Shown here in pieces: positions 1-8,773 of a stretch of 34,078 nucleotides of DNA. The stretch lies in assembly GCA_016841245.1 (NCBI GenBank), contig JAENZN010000031.1, positions 1 through 34,078 on the forward strand, read 5' to 3'. How positions within the stretch are numbered: position 1 is the stretch's first letter; the number at the start of each line of letters is the position of its first letter. A program made the position numbers and the translations under genes. The DNA comes from Syntrophomonas sp. (GTDB lineage Bacteria; Bacillota; Syntrophomonadia; Syntrophomonadales; Syntrophomonadaceae). The notes below the pieces were generated by a model, which was given only the letters and a program-made list of their open reading frames with translations, ran no database searches and was not told the origin of the DNA.

Positions 1-35
1 GCCCTTTTCGGGCTTCCCAAGGCTTTTTCTTCTAT
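1..35. terminator. Partial terminator hairpin at the window edge
   Basis: GCCC (1-4) pairs with GGGC (10-13) across a short T-rich loop, and a T-rich stretch follows. It probably ends a gene lying left of the window. The stem may be longer, since its outer part could be cut off by the window edge. The strand cannot be decided. Confidence 0.4.
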
Positions 36-186
36 TCAACTGTCAAAAACCCGGGCTTAAGGGAGTAAGATGGAATATAGCCCGACAGATTATTGTGGCC
101 TGGTTTATAACTATTCCTTCTTCCGCTGTAGTTGCTATCTTAACGTATAATATTTTGAAGATAATAGATTTAGTTTTATAATTTCG

Positions 187-216
187 ACTCTTTCGTAAAG
201 AAAGAGTTTATTTTTA
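187..216 (+). terminator. Terminator-like hairpin upstream of rex
   Basis: ACTCTTTC (187-194) and GAAAGAGT (200-207) form a perfect 8-bp stem with a 5-base loop, followed by a broken T run. It may end an upstream transcript or be part of the rex leader. A TACAAT hexamer at 231-236 could be a -10 box for rex, but no convincing -35 is seen 17 bases upstream. Nothing else in 1-298 looks coding. Confidence 0.4.
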
Positions 217-298
217 TGCCTATTTTTATGTACAATAGTAATACGAGATAGTGCAAATGGTAACATAGATAAATAAACTGCCATAAAGGGGTGGAAAA

Positions 299-928
299 GT
301 GAAAGCATTTAAAATACCGGAAGCAACCGTGCAGAGACTTTCAATATACTCTAGATTTCTTCATCAGTTGATGGACGAAGGGGAAGATACAGTATCATCC
401 GGCCAAATTGCTCATGGCGTAGGAGTTAGTTCAGCTCAGGTCAGAAAAGATTTAGCTTACTTTGGTGAATTTGGGACTAGAGGAGTTGGCTATAAGGTTG
501 ATGAATTATACGGTTATTTAATGGAAATTCTGGGTCTTGACCATGAGTGGAATGTAATAATAGTAGGGGCAGGTAAATTGGGGTCTGCGCTGGCTATCTA
601 TCAGGGCTTTCGAGAACGTAATTTTATAGTAAAAGCCATTTTGGATGTGGCGGAAAACAAAATAGGTACCAAATTAGGTCAATTGCAGGTGGAGTCTCTG
701 GCAGTACTTAAAAACAAGGTCCGGGATAATGATGTGCATGTAGGAGTGGTCACGGTTCCGGCTGCAGAAGCCCAGAAGGTCACAGATGAAATGGTGGAAG
801 CAGGGGTTAAGGCCATATTGAACTTCTCCCCCCGGGTGCTTAAGGTTCCTAATGATGTTGTCTTGAGGAATGTTGATCTATCAGTTAATCTGGAAGTTTT
901 GAGTTTCAATCTGGTTCAGAATAAATAA
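299..928 (+). CDS. rex: Redox-sensing transcriptional repressor Rex
   Basis: Rex represses fermentation and respiration genes and releases DNA when NADH rises relative to NAD+. The 209-residue length is normal for the family. Residues 1-75 form the winged-helix DNA-binding domain, with the SSAQVRKDLAYFGEFGTRG stretch typical of Rex. Residues 85-200 form a Rossmann domain with the dinucleotide loop GAGKLG (90-95) and an acidic residue after the second strand (ILDV, about 114-117). The start is GTG at 299, with AAAGGGG about 7 bases upstream. I looked for a Rex operator upstream and did not find a clear one. The gene is followed by its own terminator, so it is probably monocistronic. Identity is secure; its targets cannot be inferred from here. 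Confidence 0.95.
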   Translation: MKAFKIPEATVQRLSIYSRFLHQLMDEGEDTVSSGQIAHGVGVSSAQVRKDLAYFGEFGTRGVGYKVDELYGYLMEILGLDHEWNVIIVGAGKLGSALAIYQGFRERNFIVKAILDVAENKIGTKLGQLQVESLAVLKNKVRDNDVHVGVVTVPAAEAQKVTDEMVEAGVKAILNFSPRVLKVPNDVVLRNVDLSVNLEVLSFNLVQNK

Positions 929-974
929 GTAGGTCACTATAATCATTATTACTTATGACCAAAAGGAATAACGA

Positions 975-1009
975 GGAGAATACTCTGGAATGGGAATTCT
1001 CCTTTTTTT
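975..1009 (+). terminator. Rho-independent terminator after rex
   Basis: GGAGAAT (975-981) pairs with ATTCTCC (996-1002), followed by seven T (1003-1009). It lies 47 bases after the rex stop codon and separates rex from the next gene. Confidence 0.85.
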
Positions 1010-1078
1010 AACGAACTTGTGTTTAGGGGGTAGTAATGCTACACTTGAAAAAAAATAGGTGGTTGTGGAGGGAGTGCA

Positions 1079-1345
1079 TTGACAAGTAGAACGCGCACCT
1101 ATCCTGGCTGGCAGATATTTATTTTGCTGCTGGTGCTTGGTGGTATTATTGGCGGTTGGATAGGGGACGCTATTGTGACATTATGGCCCGCTGCGAATTT
1201 ACTGGGAGAAATGCAGAGTGTTGGGATTCCAACTTTTAGTATGGACCTTGGAGTTATTAGTTTTACATTGGGCTTTATGATGCATATAAATCTTTTTACT
1301 ATTATTGGTTTTATAATAGCTTATATAGTATACAAGAGACTATAA
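1079..1345 (+). CDS. Small membrane protein, DUF4321-like
   Basis: This 88-residue protein has two hydrophobic segments, about residues 12-30 (with GGIIGGWIGD) and 62-85. Between them is a short loop with the NLLGEMQSVGIPTFSMDLG stretch, then a second helix ending in positively charged residues. Length and pattern match the DUF4321 family, found next to maf and mreB in Clostridia; the function is unknown. The start is TTG at 1079 with GGAGGGAG just upstream. An in-frame GTG further upstream lacks a ribosome binding site. It sits 15 bases ahead of maf and probably begins the maf-radC-mreB unit. I am sure it is a gene and moderately sure of the family. Confidence 0.75.
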   Translation: MTSRTRTYPGWQIFILLLVLGGIIGGWIGDAIVTLWPAANLLGEMQSVGIPTFSMDLGVISFTLGFMMHINLFTIIGFIIAYIVYKRL

Positions 1346-1360
1346 GAGTGGAGATAAGAT

Positions 1361-1942
1361 TTGAAGAGAATTATTCTGGCTTCCCAATCCCCCAGACGCA
1401 GGACCATCCTGGAGCTGCTGCATATTAAATTTGAATGCTGCCCAGCTGATATTGATGAACTTTTCCTAGCGGGAGAAAAACCTCGGGATGCTGTAAGAAG
1501 GATTGCACAAAGTAAAGCAGAACAAGTTCGGAAACAGGTCGAAAGTGGTTTAATAATTGCTGCCGATACAGTGGTAGTATGTAATGGAGAGATATTGGGA
1601 AAACCAGGCGACGCTCAAGATGCTTTTAATAAACTGTCTATGCTCAAAGGGAGAGAACACGAAGTAATCACTGCCGTTTGTGTTACAGATGCAGAAAGCG
1701 GTATCTGTGAAGTTCAGGATGAGACAACCAGGGTATATTTTCGAGACATTACAGATGAAGAAATAAGAGCTTATATATTAACTGGAGAACCAATGGATAA
1801 AGCAGGAGCATACGGAATACAGGGAACCGGGGCAGTGTTCATTGAAAAAATTGAGGGATGTTATTTCAATGTGGTGGGATTGCCTTTGAAAAATTTGTAT
1901 TTAATGCTTAAAAGTCAAGGTGTAAGTCTGCTGGAGGTGTAG
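1361..1942 (+). CDS. maf: Maf-family nucleoside triphosphate pyrophosphatase
   Basis: Maf proteins hydrolyse non-canonical or surplus nucleoside triphosphates (dTTP, UTP or modified pyrimidine forms) to monophosphates and diphosphate in the cytoplasm. Family motifs are intact in 193 residues: ASQSPRR near the N-terminus (7-13), AADTVV with the metal-binding Asp at about 69, GKP (80-82), and the EPMDKAGAYGIQG block (143-155). The start is TTG at 1361 with GGAG upstream. In many Firmicutes maf lies directly ahead of radC and mreB, exactly as here, and is linked to division and septum control. The substrate of this copy (dTTP/UTP type) is inferred from the family. Confidence 0.93.
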   Translation: MKRIILASQSPRRRTILELLHIKFECCPADIDELFLAGEKPRDAVRRIAQSKAEQVRKQVESGLIIAADTVVVCNGEILGKPGDAQDAFNKLSMLKGREHEVITAVCVTDAESGICEVQDETTRVYFRDITDEEIRAYILTGEPMDKAGAYGIQGTGAVFIEKIEGCYFNVVGLPLKNLYLMLKSQGVSLLEV

Positions 1943-1976
1943 GGTTCTGAGTTTTTATCATACTGGTATCAAAGAT

Positions 1977-2633
1977 ATGCCTGAAGATATGAGACCAAGG
2001 GAAAAACTAATGCTCAAAGGGGAAAGAAACCTGGATGATGCGGAGCTATTGGCAATTATACTGGGTCAGGGAACTAGAGAGCTCAGCGCTCTGGAATTAG
2101 CTCAGTTGTTAATGATTAAATATAAATCTCTGCGGCATTTAAAAGACGCCAGTCTGGAAGAACTGTTGGAAGAGAAGGGAATTGGCCCTGCCAAAGCAGT
2201 TAGCGTCAAAGCATCCATAGAGATGGGACGCCGTATGGCCCAGGACAGTCAGCTAAAAACGCAGATAAAATCACCTGATGATGTGAAAAATATAGTCATG
2301 GAAGAGATGAGGTATTTTGATAGGGAGCACTTTCGGGTGATATATCTTGATCGTAAAGGCGGTATGCTGGAAATGCAGGATATATCGGTGGGAGGGTTGC
2401 ATAGTTCTATCGTCCACCCCCGGGAAGTTTTCAAGGTGGCAGTGAAAAAAAGTGCCGCATCATTAATCCTGGTACATAATCATCCCAGCGGAGACCCTAC
2501 TCCCAGTAAGGAAGATGTGGATATTACATTGCGTTTGATAGAAGCAGGTAATATTATGGGAATAACCGTGCTTGACCATATAGTAATAGGGGATAATACA
2601 TACTGCAGTCTTAAATCAAAGGGTTTAATCTAA
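1977..2633 (+). CDS. radC: RadC-family JAB/MPN metalloprotein (DNA repair-associated)
   Basis: RadC-family protein (the old 'DNA repair' name is doubtful; the biochemical role is unsettled). Residues 15-90 form a helix-hairpin-helix region (EKGIGPAKAVSVKA). The C-terminal JAB/MPN metalloprotease-like fold keeps the full zinc motif: HNHPSG with H167 and H169, then S177 and D180. The ATG at 1977 gives 218 residues but has no ribosome binding site. A CTG at 1947 lies 7 bases after a perfect GGAGGTG (1933-1939) and would add a family-like N-terminus ending in GIKD before MPEDMRPREKL, so the true start is probably upstream. It overlaps no neighbour and sits between maf and mreB, the usual place in Firmicutes. 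Confidence 0.92.
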   Translation: MPEDMRPREKLMLKGERNLDDAELLAIILGQGTRELSALELAQLLMIKYKSLRHLKDASLEELLEEKGIGPAKAVSVKASIEMGRRMAQDSQLKTQIKSPDDVKNIVMEEMRYFDREHFRVIYLDRKGGMLEMQDISVGGLHSSIVHPREVFKVAVKKSAASLILVHNHPSGDPTPSKEDVDITLRLIEAGNIMGITVLDHIVIGDNTYCSLKSKGLI

Positions 2634-2648
2634 ATTCTAAGGAGGCAA

Positions 2649-3671
2649 ATGATATTGGTTTTCGGAAAAGACTTGGGAATAGATCTGGGCACTGCAAATA
2701 CACTGGTGCATGTAAGAGGCAAAGGTGTGGTTTTGCGCGAACCTTCTGTAGTAGCGATAGAAACTGACAGTGGTAAAGTACTGGCAGTAGGTGAGGAAGC
2801 CAAACAGATGATCGGGAGAACTCCCAGTAATATAGTAGCTATACGGCCTATGAAGGATGGAGTGATAGCAGATTATGATGTAACTCTGGCAATGATAAAG
2901 TATTTTATTGCCAGAGCCATAGGGCAAAAGAATCCTTTCGTACGTCCCCGGGTGATTGTCAGCATACCTACTGGCTGTACGACGGTTGAAGAAAGAGCTG
3001 TAAGAGAAGCCACAGTGGCGGGTGGAGCTAAAGAAGCCTACCTGATTGAGGAGCCCATGGCTGCAGCCATCGGTGCAGGTATGCCGGTTCATGAACCTAC
3101 CGGTAACTTGATAGTGGACATTGGTGGGGGTACTACTGAAGTTGCGGTAATATCCCTGGGTGGTATAGTTACTTCCAGGTCTATACGAGTAGCAGGGGAT
3201 GACATGGATGATGCCATAATAAGTCACTTGAGAAAGAACTATAACCTGCTGATTGGAGAGAGAACAGCAGAAGCCATAAAAATGCTTATAGGATCAGCGG
3301 TATGGGAGGGAGAGGAAGAGTTTTATGAGGTCCGCGGACGAGATCTGGTAACAGGTCTGCCCAAGACTATACAGGTATCATCCACCGAAATACAGAAAGC
3401 TCTCAAGGAGACTGTGGATCAGATTGTTGATGGGATAAAAATATGTTTGGAAAAAACTCCTCCCGAACTAGCTTCAGACATTATGGATCGGGGAATAGTA
3501 ATGGCCGGAGGGGGTGCCCTGTTAAAGGGATTGGACAAATTAATAAGCACTGAAACCAATATGCCGGTTTATGTTTGTGAGGATCCCCTTCTGGCAGTAG
3601 CCAGAGGGACCGGCAAAGTATTGGAAAATATCGATATACTTAAAAAGGTGCTGATATCACCAAAAAAATAG
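2649..3671 (+). CDS. mreB: Rod shape-determining protein MreB (actin homologue)
   Basis: MreB polymerises under the inner membrane and directs the elongation-phase cell wall machinery. The 340-residue product has the actin-fold phosphate-1 loop GIDLGTANT near residues 10-18, the phosphate-2 loop [12 protein letters not shown] near 157-168, and the adenosine motif [12 protein letters not shown] near 282-293. Ribosome binding site AAGGAGG is at 2639-2645. ATG 2649 is only three bases after it and TTG 2655 is a possible alternative that gives a shorter N-terminus. It heads the mreB-mreC-mreD-PBP2-minCDE cluster. The product is certain; the exact start is less so. Confidence 0.97.
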   Translation: MILVFGKDLGIDLGTANTLVHVRGKGVVLREPSVVAIETDSGKVLAVGEEAKQMIGRTPSNIVAIRPMKDGVIADYDVTLAMIKYFIARAIGQKNPFVRPRVIVSIPTGCTTVEERAVREATVAGGAKEAYLIEEPMAAAIGAGMPVHEPTGNLIVDIGGGTTEVAVISLGGIVTSRSIRVAGDDMDDAIISHLRKNYNLLIGERTAEAIKMLIGSAVWEGEEEFYEVRGRDLVTGLPKTIQVSSTEIQKALKETVDQIVDGIKICLEKTPPELASDIMDRGIVMAGGGALLKGLDKLISTETNMPVYVCEDPLLAVARGTGKVLENIDILKKVLISPKK

Positions 3672-3692
3672 GTATTATTTGGGTGAGGAGAT

Positions 3693-4568
3693 TTGAAAAA
3701 ATATCTTAAGAACAAATATTTCTGGCTGGTCCTTATATTATTTATAGGAACTCTAATGCTTATAAATAATACCTCGTCAGAAAGAAACAATATTAGCCTT
3801 TTGGAACGACTTATAAGGGATGCCTATACCCCGCTGCAAAGCGGGGTAGTCGAGTTTAAAGACCGCTTCGGTAGTTTTAATACCTATTTCAGCAGCAAAC
3901 AGCTGCTGCGGCAGGAATTAGACAGTCTTAAAGAACAGAACCAGGAACTGCTTATGGAAAACCAGCTGCTTCGAGAAGATAAAATGGAAGTGCGTAGATT
4001 GAGAAGTCTGTTGGGCTTCCAGGAAATCAGCCTGCAAAAATACGAGATGGTTGCCGCCCGGGTAATTGCTCGCAGTCCTAATAACTGGTACCGTAATATC
4101 GTCATTGATAAAGGGTTGGACAGCGGTATTGAGAAAGACATGACAGTTATAAGTCCTCGGGGATTGGTAGGCCGGGTGGCAAGTGTCAGCCGGGATTCAG
4201 CTCACATTGATTTAATTACCCACCGGGAAATAGCAGTGGGTGCTATTGTACAGGAAAACAGGGAAACCCAGGGTATTGTTGAGGGGCTGGGTAACAGTAA
4301 TCTTTTGAGAATGGTTAATATACCTTACTATTCAACTATCAAACCAGGTAATAACATCATTACTTCCGGATTATCAGAGTCTTATCCTAAAGGTATCGAT
4401 ATCGGGATAGTAAAAGAAGTTGAGCTGCAGCCGGATGGGATACTGTTATCAGCTCTGGTTGAACCGGCAGTCAGTTTTGATAAACTGGAAGAAGTACTGG
4501 TAGTTATCAACTATTATCCGGAAGTTTTACCGCCTGAGGATAATGATGTCGAAGAAATTGGAGGGTAA
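3693..4568 (+). CDS. mreC: Rod shape-determining protein MreC
   Basis: MreC is a membrane-anchored extracellular scaffold that links MreB to PBP2 and RodA. The N-terminal anchor spans about residues 8-25. A coiled coil rich in Leu, Glu and Gln follows (about 65-105), then two beta-barrel-like domains with the family stretch VIARSPNNWYRNIVIDKG and a SPRGLVGRV block. The length, 291 residues, is ordinary. The start is TTG at 3693, with GTGAGGAG upstream. The C-terminal tail is acidic (EDNDVEE). It lies 21 bases after mreB and 6 before mreD, so the three are surely cotranscribed. Confidence 0.95.
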   Translation: MKKYLKNKYFWLVLILFIGTLMLINNTSSERNNISLLERLIRDAYTPLQSGVVEFKDRFGSFNTYFSSKQLLRQELDSLKEQNQELLMENQLLREDKMEVRRLRSLLGFQEISLQKYEMVAARVIARSPNNWYRNIVIDKGLDSGIEKDMTVISPRGLVGRVASVSRDSAHIDLITHREIAVGAIVQENRETQGIVEGLGNSNLLRMVNIPYYSTIKPGNNIITSGLSESYPKGIDIGIVKEVELQPDGILLSALVEPAVSFDKLEEVLVVINYYPEVLPPEDNDVEEIGG

Positions 4569-4574
4569 AATATT

Positions 4575-5078
4575 TTGCGATATTTTGTATTGGGCCTGCT
4601 GCCTTTTATGGCAATATTTTTACAATCGACATTCTTCAGCACTTATAGTATAAATGATGCCCTGCCAGACCTGGTTTTAATATTTGTGGTTTTCTTCGCC
4701 TTTCTTAATGGAGAAAGAAAGGGAGCTATATACGGGTTTCTATGCGGTTTATTTGAAGATTTATATCTGGGAAGGTTCATAGGAGTCAGCGCCTTATCCA
4801 AAGCGGTAACCGGATATATTATCGGCCGTATGCAGGTGCGCTTTTTTAATGAGAACCTTTTAGTAGGGTTAATGATAGTCTTTATTGGAACAATACTAAA
4901 TTCTTTTATTATGTTCATTATGGGCTGGAGTGTTTTTAGCGTATTTAACCTGGATACTTCCATTATCAGCGGCGCAATATACCAGAGTATATACAATGTG
5001 ATCCTGGCAGTGCCCGTTTACATCTGGTACTATAATTCTACTCAAAAGGGAGTACTCAGCTCAACTGGGGAGAGATAA
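4575..5078 (+). CDS. mreD: Rod shape-determining protein MreD
   Basis: MreD is a polytopic membrane protein of the elongasome. The 167 residues hold about five hydrophobic helices and the family pattern of an early PDLVLIFVVFFAFLNGE segment followed by a GLFEDLYLGRFIG loop. The start is TTG at 4575, preceded by GGAGGG that overlaps the end of mreC. The stop codon directly abuts the PBP2 ATG. MreD sequences diverge strongly, so identity rests on the membrane pattern, the loop motif and the position between mreC and PBP2. Confidence 0.92.
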   Translation: MRYFVLGLLPFMAIFLQSTFFSTYSINDALPDLVLIFVVFFAFLNGERKGAIYGFLCGLFEDLYLGRFIGVSALSKAVTGYIIGRMQVRFFNENLLVGLMIVFIGTILNSFIMFIMGWSVFSVFNLDTSIISGAIYQSIYNVILAVPVYIWYYNSTQKGVLSSTGER

Positions 5079-7142
5079 ATGAAAGCTGAAGAATTGGATA
5101 AAAAATTAAAGACATATGCTTATATTGTAATTCTGCTCTTAGCCTTACTGGGTGTTAGATTGGCAGTAGTTCAGTTATTTAATAATGAAACTTACCAGAC
5201 GCAGGCCAAAGAAAACCGGATAAGACTGCTTCCTATAAAGGCACCCCGGGGTGAAATATATGCTTCCGACGGTGAGATCCTGGCAACTAATGAAATCGTT
5301 TACTCCCTGAGTCTTACCTATCTGGGAGTTAGTAAGCAGGAAACAGTTATTGATAACCTGTTGATTATTCTGAAGGATTACTATCCGGAAATAACCCGGG
5401 AATTTATTGAAGAAAAGGTAGAATTACAAAAATATCGTTTATATGAACCAATTACGCTCATACGCGATATTCCCTGGGATCTGGTAGTAAAACTAGAAGA
5501 GAACAGGCAGATCTTGCCTGGGGTTACCATTGTGGTGGAACCCCTTCGCAGCTATCCCCAGGGCTCACTGGCAGGACATGTTTTAGGTTATATTCATTCT
5601 ATTGACCAAAGTGAGCTGGAGAAGTCAGAAGATGGGGAATACAGCATAAACAGCCTGATCGGAAAATCTGGAATTGAAAAGCAATATGAAAAAATCCTGA
5701 AAGGTACTGATGGGGCCCGCAGTGTGGAAGTAGATGCACAGGGCAGGCCGATTAGAGACCTGGTAACTCTAAAGCCGGAACAGGGCAGCAATCTATACCT
5801 GACCCTGGATATGGAGCTGCAGCAGGTATTGCAGAAAAGTATGGAAAACACTCTTAAACAGCTGCAGGAGAAATATCCCAAGGCTCGGGTAGGCTCGGCA
5901 GTAGTAATTAATGTCAAGACCGGAGAAATTCTGGCCATGTGCAGCAGTCCATCTATGTATCCCGATGATTGGAAAGGTAATATTAGTTCCCAGCGAGCGG
6001 AATATTACTTTCCTCAGACCGAAGCTTATGATCCAATGCAGCCGGGTGCTATAAGCAACCGCAGTATACAGGCCACTTACCCTCCGGGGTCAACCTTTAA
6101 AATGATAACCGGTATGGCTGCGCTGGATAAAGGAATAGATCCATTATATTCTGTAAATTGTACCGGTAAGTACTGGATCGCTCCCTACATAAGATGCTCG
6201 AGTGTTCATGGCCATGTAAACTACTATTCGGCTTTAGCTGGATCCTGTAATGTATACTTTCAAGAAATGGGGCGGAGAGCAGGACAAGAAGAAATAATCC
6301 GTGTAGCCAGGGAATTTGGACTGGGTTCAAAAACGGGTGTCGATCTGCCCTACGAAGGAACGGGCTTGTTGCCGACCCCGGAGTGGAAAAGTGAAATAAA
6401 TGGGATATTGATAGACAATAAATATGATCAGCTGCGCCAGAAACTGGAAGAAAAATATGATGATTTGCTGAAAGAGGCGGTGGATGAAGAAGAGATAGAA
6501 CGCTTGAATAAGAAAAAGGAAACTGAAAAAATCAAGTTAGAAGCGCAGTATGAGATTGATTATAATTGGGATACTACCTGGCAGGCTTATGATACCTTTA
6601 ACATGGCTATGGGACAGGGATATAATGATTATACGGTATTGCAGCTGGCTAACTATGTGGCGACCATTGCCAATGGCGGCTACCGTATGCAGCCTTATTT
6701 ACTGAGCAAGATCACTTCCCAGAATGGCGATATTATAGAACAATTTGAGCCGCAAATAAGTAAGGAAGCAGATATAAAGCCCGAGACTATTGCCGAGACC
6801 AAGAGGGCCATGCTGGCAGTAACCCAGCCTGGAGGGACGGCCCATTTTCTTTTTTATGACTTTCCGAAAGAGATCCAGGTATGCGCCAAGACCGGTACTG
6901 CTGAGCCCGGTAGAACTGGGGACGATCCGAAAAAGGACTACCACGGAGTATTCGTTGCCTTTGCCCCGTTTGATGACCCGGAGATCGCCTATGCCGGGGT
7001 GGTAGAATATGGTTACAGTGGTGGTGAATCGGTCGGATTAATAGCGAGGGATGTATTCCGGCATTATTTTGGAATTAGTGATTATCTGGCGGCAGAGGAG
7101 TCGAAAACAAGCGATATGGAGTCGAATAACGCTGGCGAATAA
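5079..7142 (+). CDS. mrdA: Penicillin-binding protein 2, peptidoglycan transpeptidase of elongation
   Basis: This class B PBP crosslinks peptidoglycan made by its SEDS partner RodA, encoded 2 kb downstream. An N-terminal anchor (about 13-34) leads to the dimerisation domain (about 50-230). The transpeptidase domain has the SxxK box STFK (338-341, nucleophile S338), SCN (389-391) and KTG (604-606). At 687 residues it carries a highly charged Lys/Glu-rich insert of roughly 55 residues (about 440-497) between EWK and the GQGYN block, absent from E. coli PBP2. ATG 5079 follows the mreD stop with no gap, and GGGGAGAG just upstream serves as ribosome binding site. Confidence 0.95.
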   Translation: MKAEELDKKLKTYAYIVILLLALLGVRLAVVQLFNNETYQTQAKENRIRLLPIKAPRGEIYASDGEILATNEIVYSLSLTYLGVSKQETVIDNLLIILKDYYPEITREFIEEKVELQKYRLYEPITLIRDIPWDLVVKLEENRQILPGVTIVVEPLRSYPQGSLAGHVLGYIHSIDQSELEKSEDGEYSINSLIGKSGIEKQYEKILKGTDGARSVEVDAQGRPIRDLVTLKPEQGSNLYLTLDMELQQVLQKSMENTLKQLQEKYPKARVGSAVVINVKTGEILAMCSSPSMYPDDWKGNISSQRAEYYFPQTEAYDPMQPGAISNRSIQATYPPGSTFKMITGMAALDKGIDPLYSVNCTGKYWIAPYIRCSSVHGHVNYYSALAGSCNVYFQEMGRRAGQEEIIRVAREFGLGSKTGVDLPYEGTGLLPTPEWKSEINGILIDNKYDQLRQKLEEKYDDLLKEAVDEEEIERLNKKKETEKIKLEAQYEIDYNWDTTWQAYDTFNMAMGQGYNDYTVLQLANYVATIANGGYRMQPYLLSKITSQNGDIIEQFEPQISKEADIKPETIAETKRAMLAVTQPGGTAHFLFYDFPKEIQVCAKTGTAEPGRTGDDPKKDYHGVFVAFAPFDDPEIAYAGVVEYGYSGGESVGLIARDVFRHYFGISDYLAAEESKTSDMESNNAGE

Positions 7143-7172
7143 TTAGAGAAATTTCTTGACCGGAGCCGACTT

Positions 7173-7217
7173 AAATAGGGGCGATTAGAGAATATCACCC
7201 CTATTTTTATTTTTTTC
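7173..7217 (+). terminator. Rho-independent terminator after PBP2 gene
   Basis: AAATAGGGG (7173-7181) pairs with CCCCTATTT (7198-7206) and a T-rich tail follows. It separates the mreBCD-PBP2 unit from minCDE. Confidence 0.85.
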
Positions 7218-7317
7218 ATCGAAGGGAAATATTGTTAGATATAGAATTACATGACAAAATGGATTATTTATTGATATTTGTTATCAAGGGCTGTTTATGG
7301 AATGGGGGGCTAAATAG

Positions 7318-7947
7318 GTGAGTACAGCAGTCAAACAGGCCAGGGGCGGAATGCTGATAGACCTGAAAGCGTACAATACCTTTGCTCAGATGAAAAAGGG
7401 ACTGGAGAAGAAGCTCACTTCATTAGCCGATTTGCCGATCGGCAGCAAGGTAAGTATCGATATCGGGAAAAAAATCTTAAGTAATAAACAGGTCAGAGAA
7501 CTGGAAGATACTCTTTTGGATTACGGCATGCATCTAGAGGAACTTATGTCAGGCCGGCTGCCGGATGTCGAGGAGGAATTAGAAGAGGAGCCTGTCATTG
7601 AAGGTATGACTCATTATGATGATACTGCCTTAATATGCCAACATATTCGTTCTGGACAGAAAAGATTTGTGCAGGGAAATATAGTAGTTTTAGGGGATAT
7701 CAACCCGGGAGCTGAAGTGGTGGCAGGTGGTAATATACTGGTCATGGGGTCCTTGCGGGGTTTGGCACATGCTGGAGTTTTTGGCGATGAAGGTGCGATT
7801 ATAGCTGCTTATCGTTTGAATCCAACCCAGCTCAGGATTGCTACTCATATTACCCGACCTCCTGATGGGGAAAGAAATGCGGTTGATTACCCCGAAGTAG
7901 CCAGAATTCGCGAGGGAAGAGTAATAATTGAGAAGTTAAAAATATGA
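7318..7947 (+). CDS. minC: Septum site-determining protein MinC
   Basis: MinC inhibits FtsZ assembly away from mid-cell and is recruited to the membrane by MinD. The 209-residue protein has a mixed N-terminal domain (about 1-95) with the typical start KGGMLIDL-like (here RGGMLIDLKAY). The C-terminal right-handed beta-helix (about 105-209) has the family repeats GNIVVLGDINPGAEVVAGG and GSLRGLAHAG. The start is GTG at 7318, with a GGGGGG run about 10 bases upstream. An upstream ATG in this frame is closed by a TAG. It begins the minCDE operon. Confidence 0.95.
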   Translation: MSTAVKQARGGMLIDLKAYNTFAQMKKGLEKKLTSLADLPIGSKVSIDIGKKILSNKQVRELEDTLLDYGMHLEELMSGRLPDVEEELEEEPVIEGMTHYDDTALICQHIRSGQKRFVQGNIVVLGDINPGAEVVAGGNILVMGSLRGLAHAGVFGDEGAIIAAYRLNPTQLRIATHITRPPDGERNAVDYPEVARIREGRVIIEKLKI

Positions 7948-7961
7948 TAGGGGGCTTAAGG

Positions 7962-8762
7962 ATGAAGAGTAGAGTTATAGTAATAACATCAGGAAAAGGT
8001 GGGGTGGGAAAAACTACAACTACAGCTAATCTAGGAACTGCTCTGGCTATGATGGGCAAAAAGGTGGTAATGATTGATACTGATATTGGACTTAGAAACT
8101 TGGATGTAGTCATGGGTTTAGAAAACCGCATTGTATTCGATATCGTAGATGCGGTTAACGGGCACTGCAAATTGAAGCAGGCCTTAATAAAGGACAAAAG
8201 ATTTGATGGTCTTTATCTTCTGCCTGCAGCTCAAACCAAAGATAAGACTGCGGTATCACCACACCAGATGAAGAATATGACTAATGAGCTGCGTAAAGAT
8301 TTTGATTTCATACTGGTTGATTGTCCGGCCGGCATTGAACAGGGTTTCAAGAATGCCATCGCTGGAGCTGATAAAGCGGTCGTGGTTGCTACCCCGGAAG
8401 TATCATCAGTAAGAGATGCCGATAGGATAATTGGCCTTCTAGAGGCAGCCGGACTCACGGAGACGAGATTAATAATAAATAGGATACGCGGTAAAATGGT
8501 AAAGCGGGGAGATATGATGGATATCAGTGATATTAATGATATACTGGCAATTGAGCTGTTGGGAGTGGTACCGGAAGACGAGGCTATAGTGGTATCCACC
8601 AATCGAGGTGAACCGGCTGTACTGGAAAACATATCCAGAGCGGGGGCGGCTTACCGCCGTATTGCACGCAGGCTGAATGGAGAAGAGGTCCCCATGTACT
8701 CATTAGATGATCCGGAAAATATAATGGATAAATTCAAGAAAATGTTAAAGCTGGCCAGGTAA
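7962..8762 (+). CDS. minD: Septum site-determining ATPase MinD
   Basis: MinD is a deviant Walker A ATPase that binds membrane and MinC. From ATG 7962 it has 266 residues. It shows the deviant Walker A KGGVGKTTTT near the N-terminus, the switch region DTDIGLRNLD, and the Walker B-like ILVDCPAGIE. The C-terminal membrane-targeting amphipathic helix is visible as DKFKKMLKL. A longer reading from ATG 7944 overlaps the minC stop but adds MIGGLR, unlike MinD N-termini, and the GGGGG at 7949-7953 fits ATG 7962. Confidence 0.96.
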   Translation: MKSRVIVITSGKGGVGKTTTTANLGTALAMMGKKVVMIDTDIGLRNLDVVMGLENRIVFDIVDAVNGHCKLKQALIKDKRFDGLYLLPAAQTKDKTAVSPHQMKNMTNELRKDFDFILVDCPAGIEQGFKNAIAGADKAVVVATPEVSSVRDADRIIGLLEAAGLTETRLIINRIRGKMVKRGDMMDISDINDILAIELLGVVPEDEAIVVSTNRGEPAVLENISRAGAAYRRIARRLNGEEVPMYSLDDPENIMDKFKKMLKLAR

Positions 8763-8773
8763 AGAGGGAGGGG

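Noticed and set aside
1..298. Rex operator upstream of rex
   Set aside because: No convincing TTGTGA/TCACAA-like or TTGTTAA palindrome is present.
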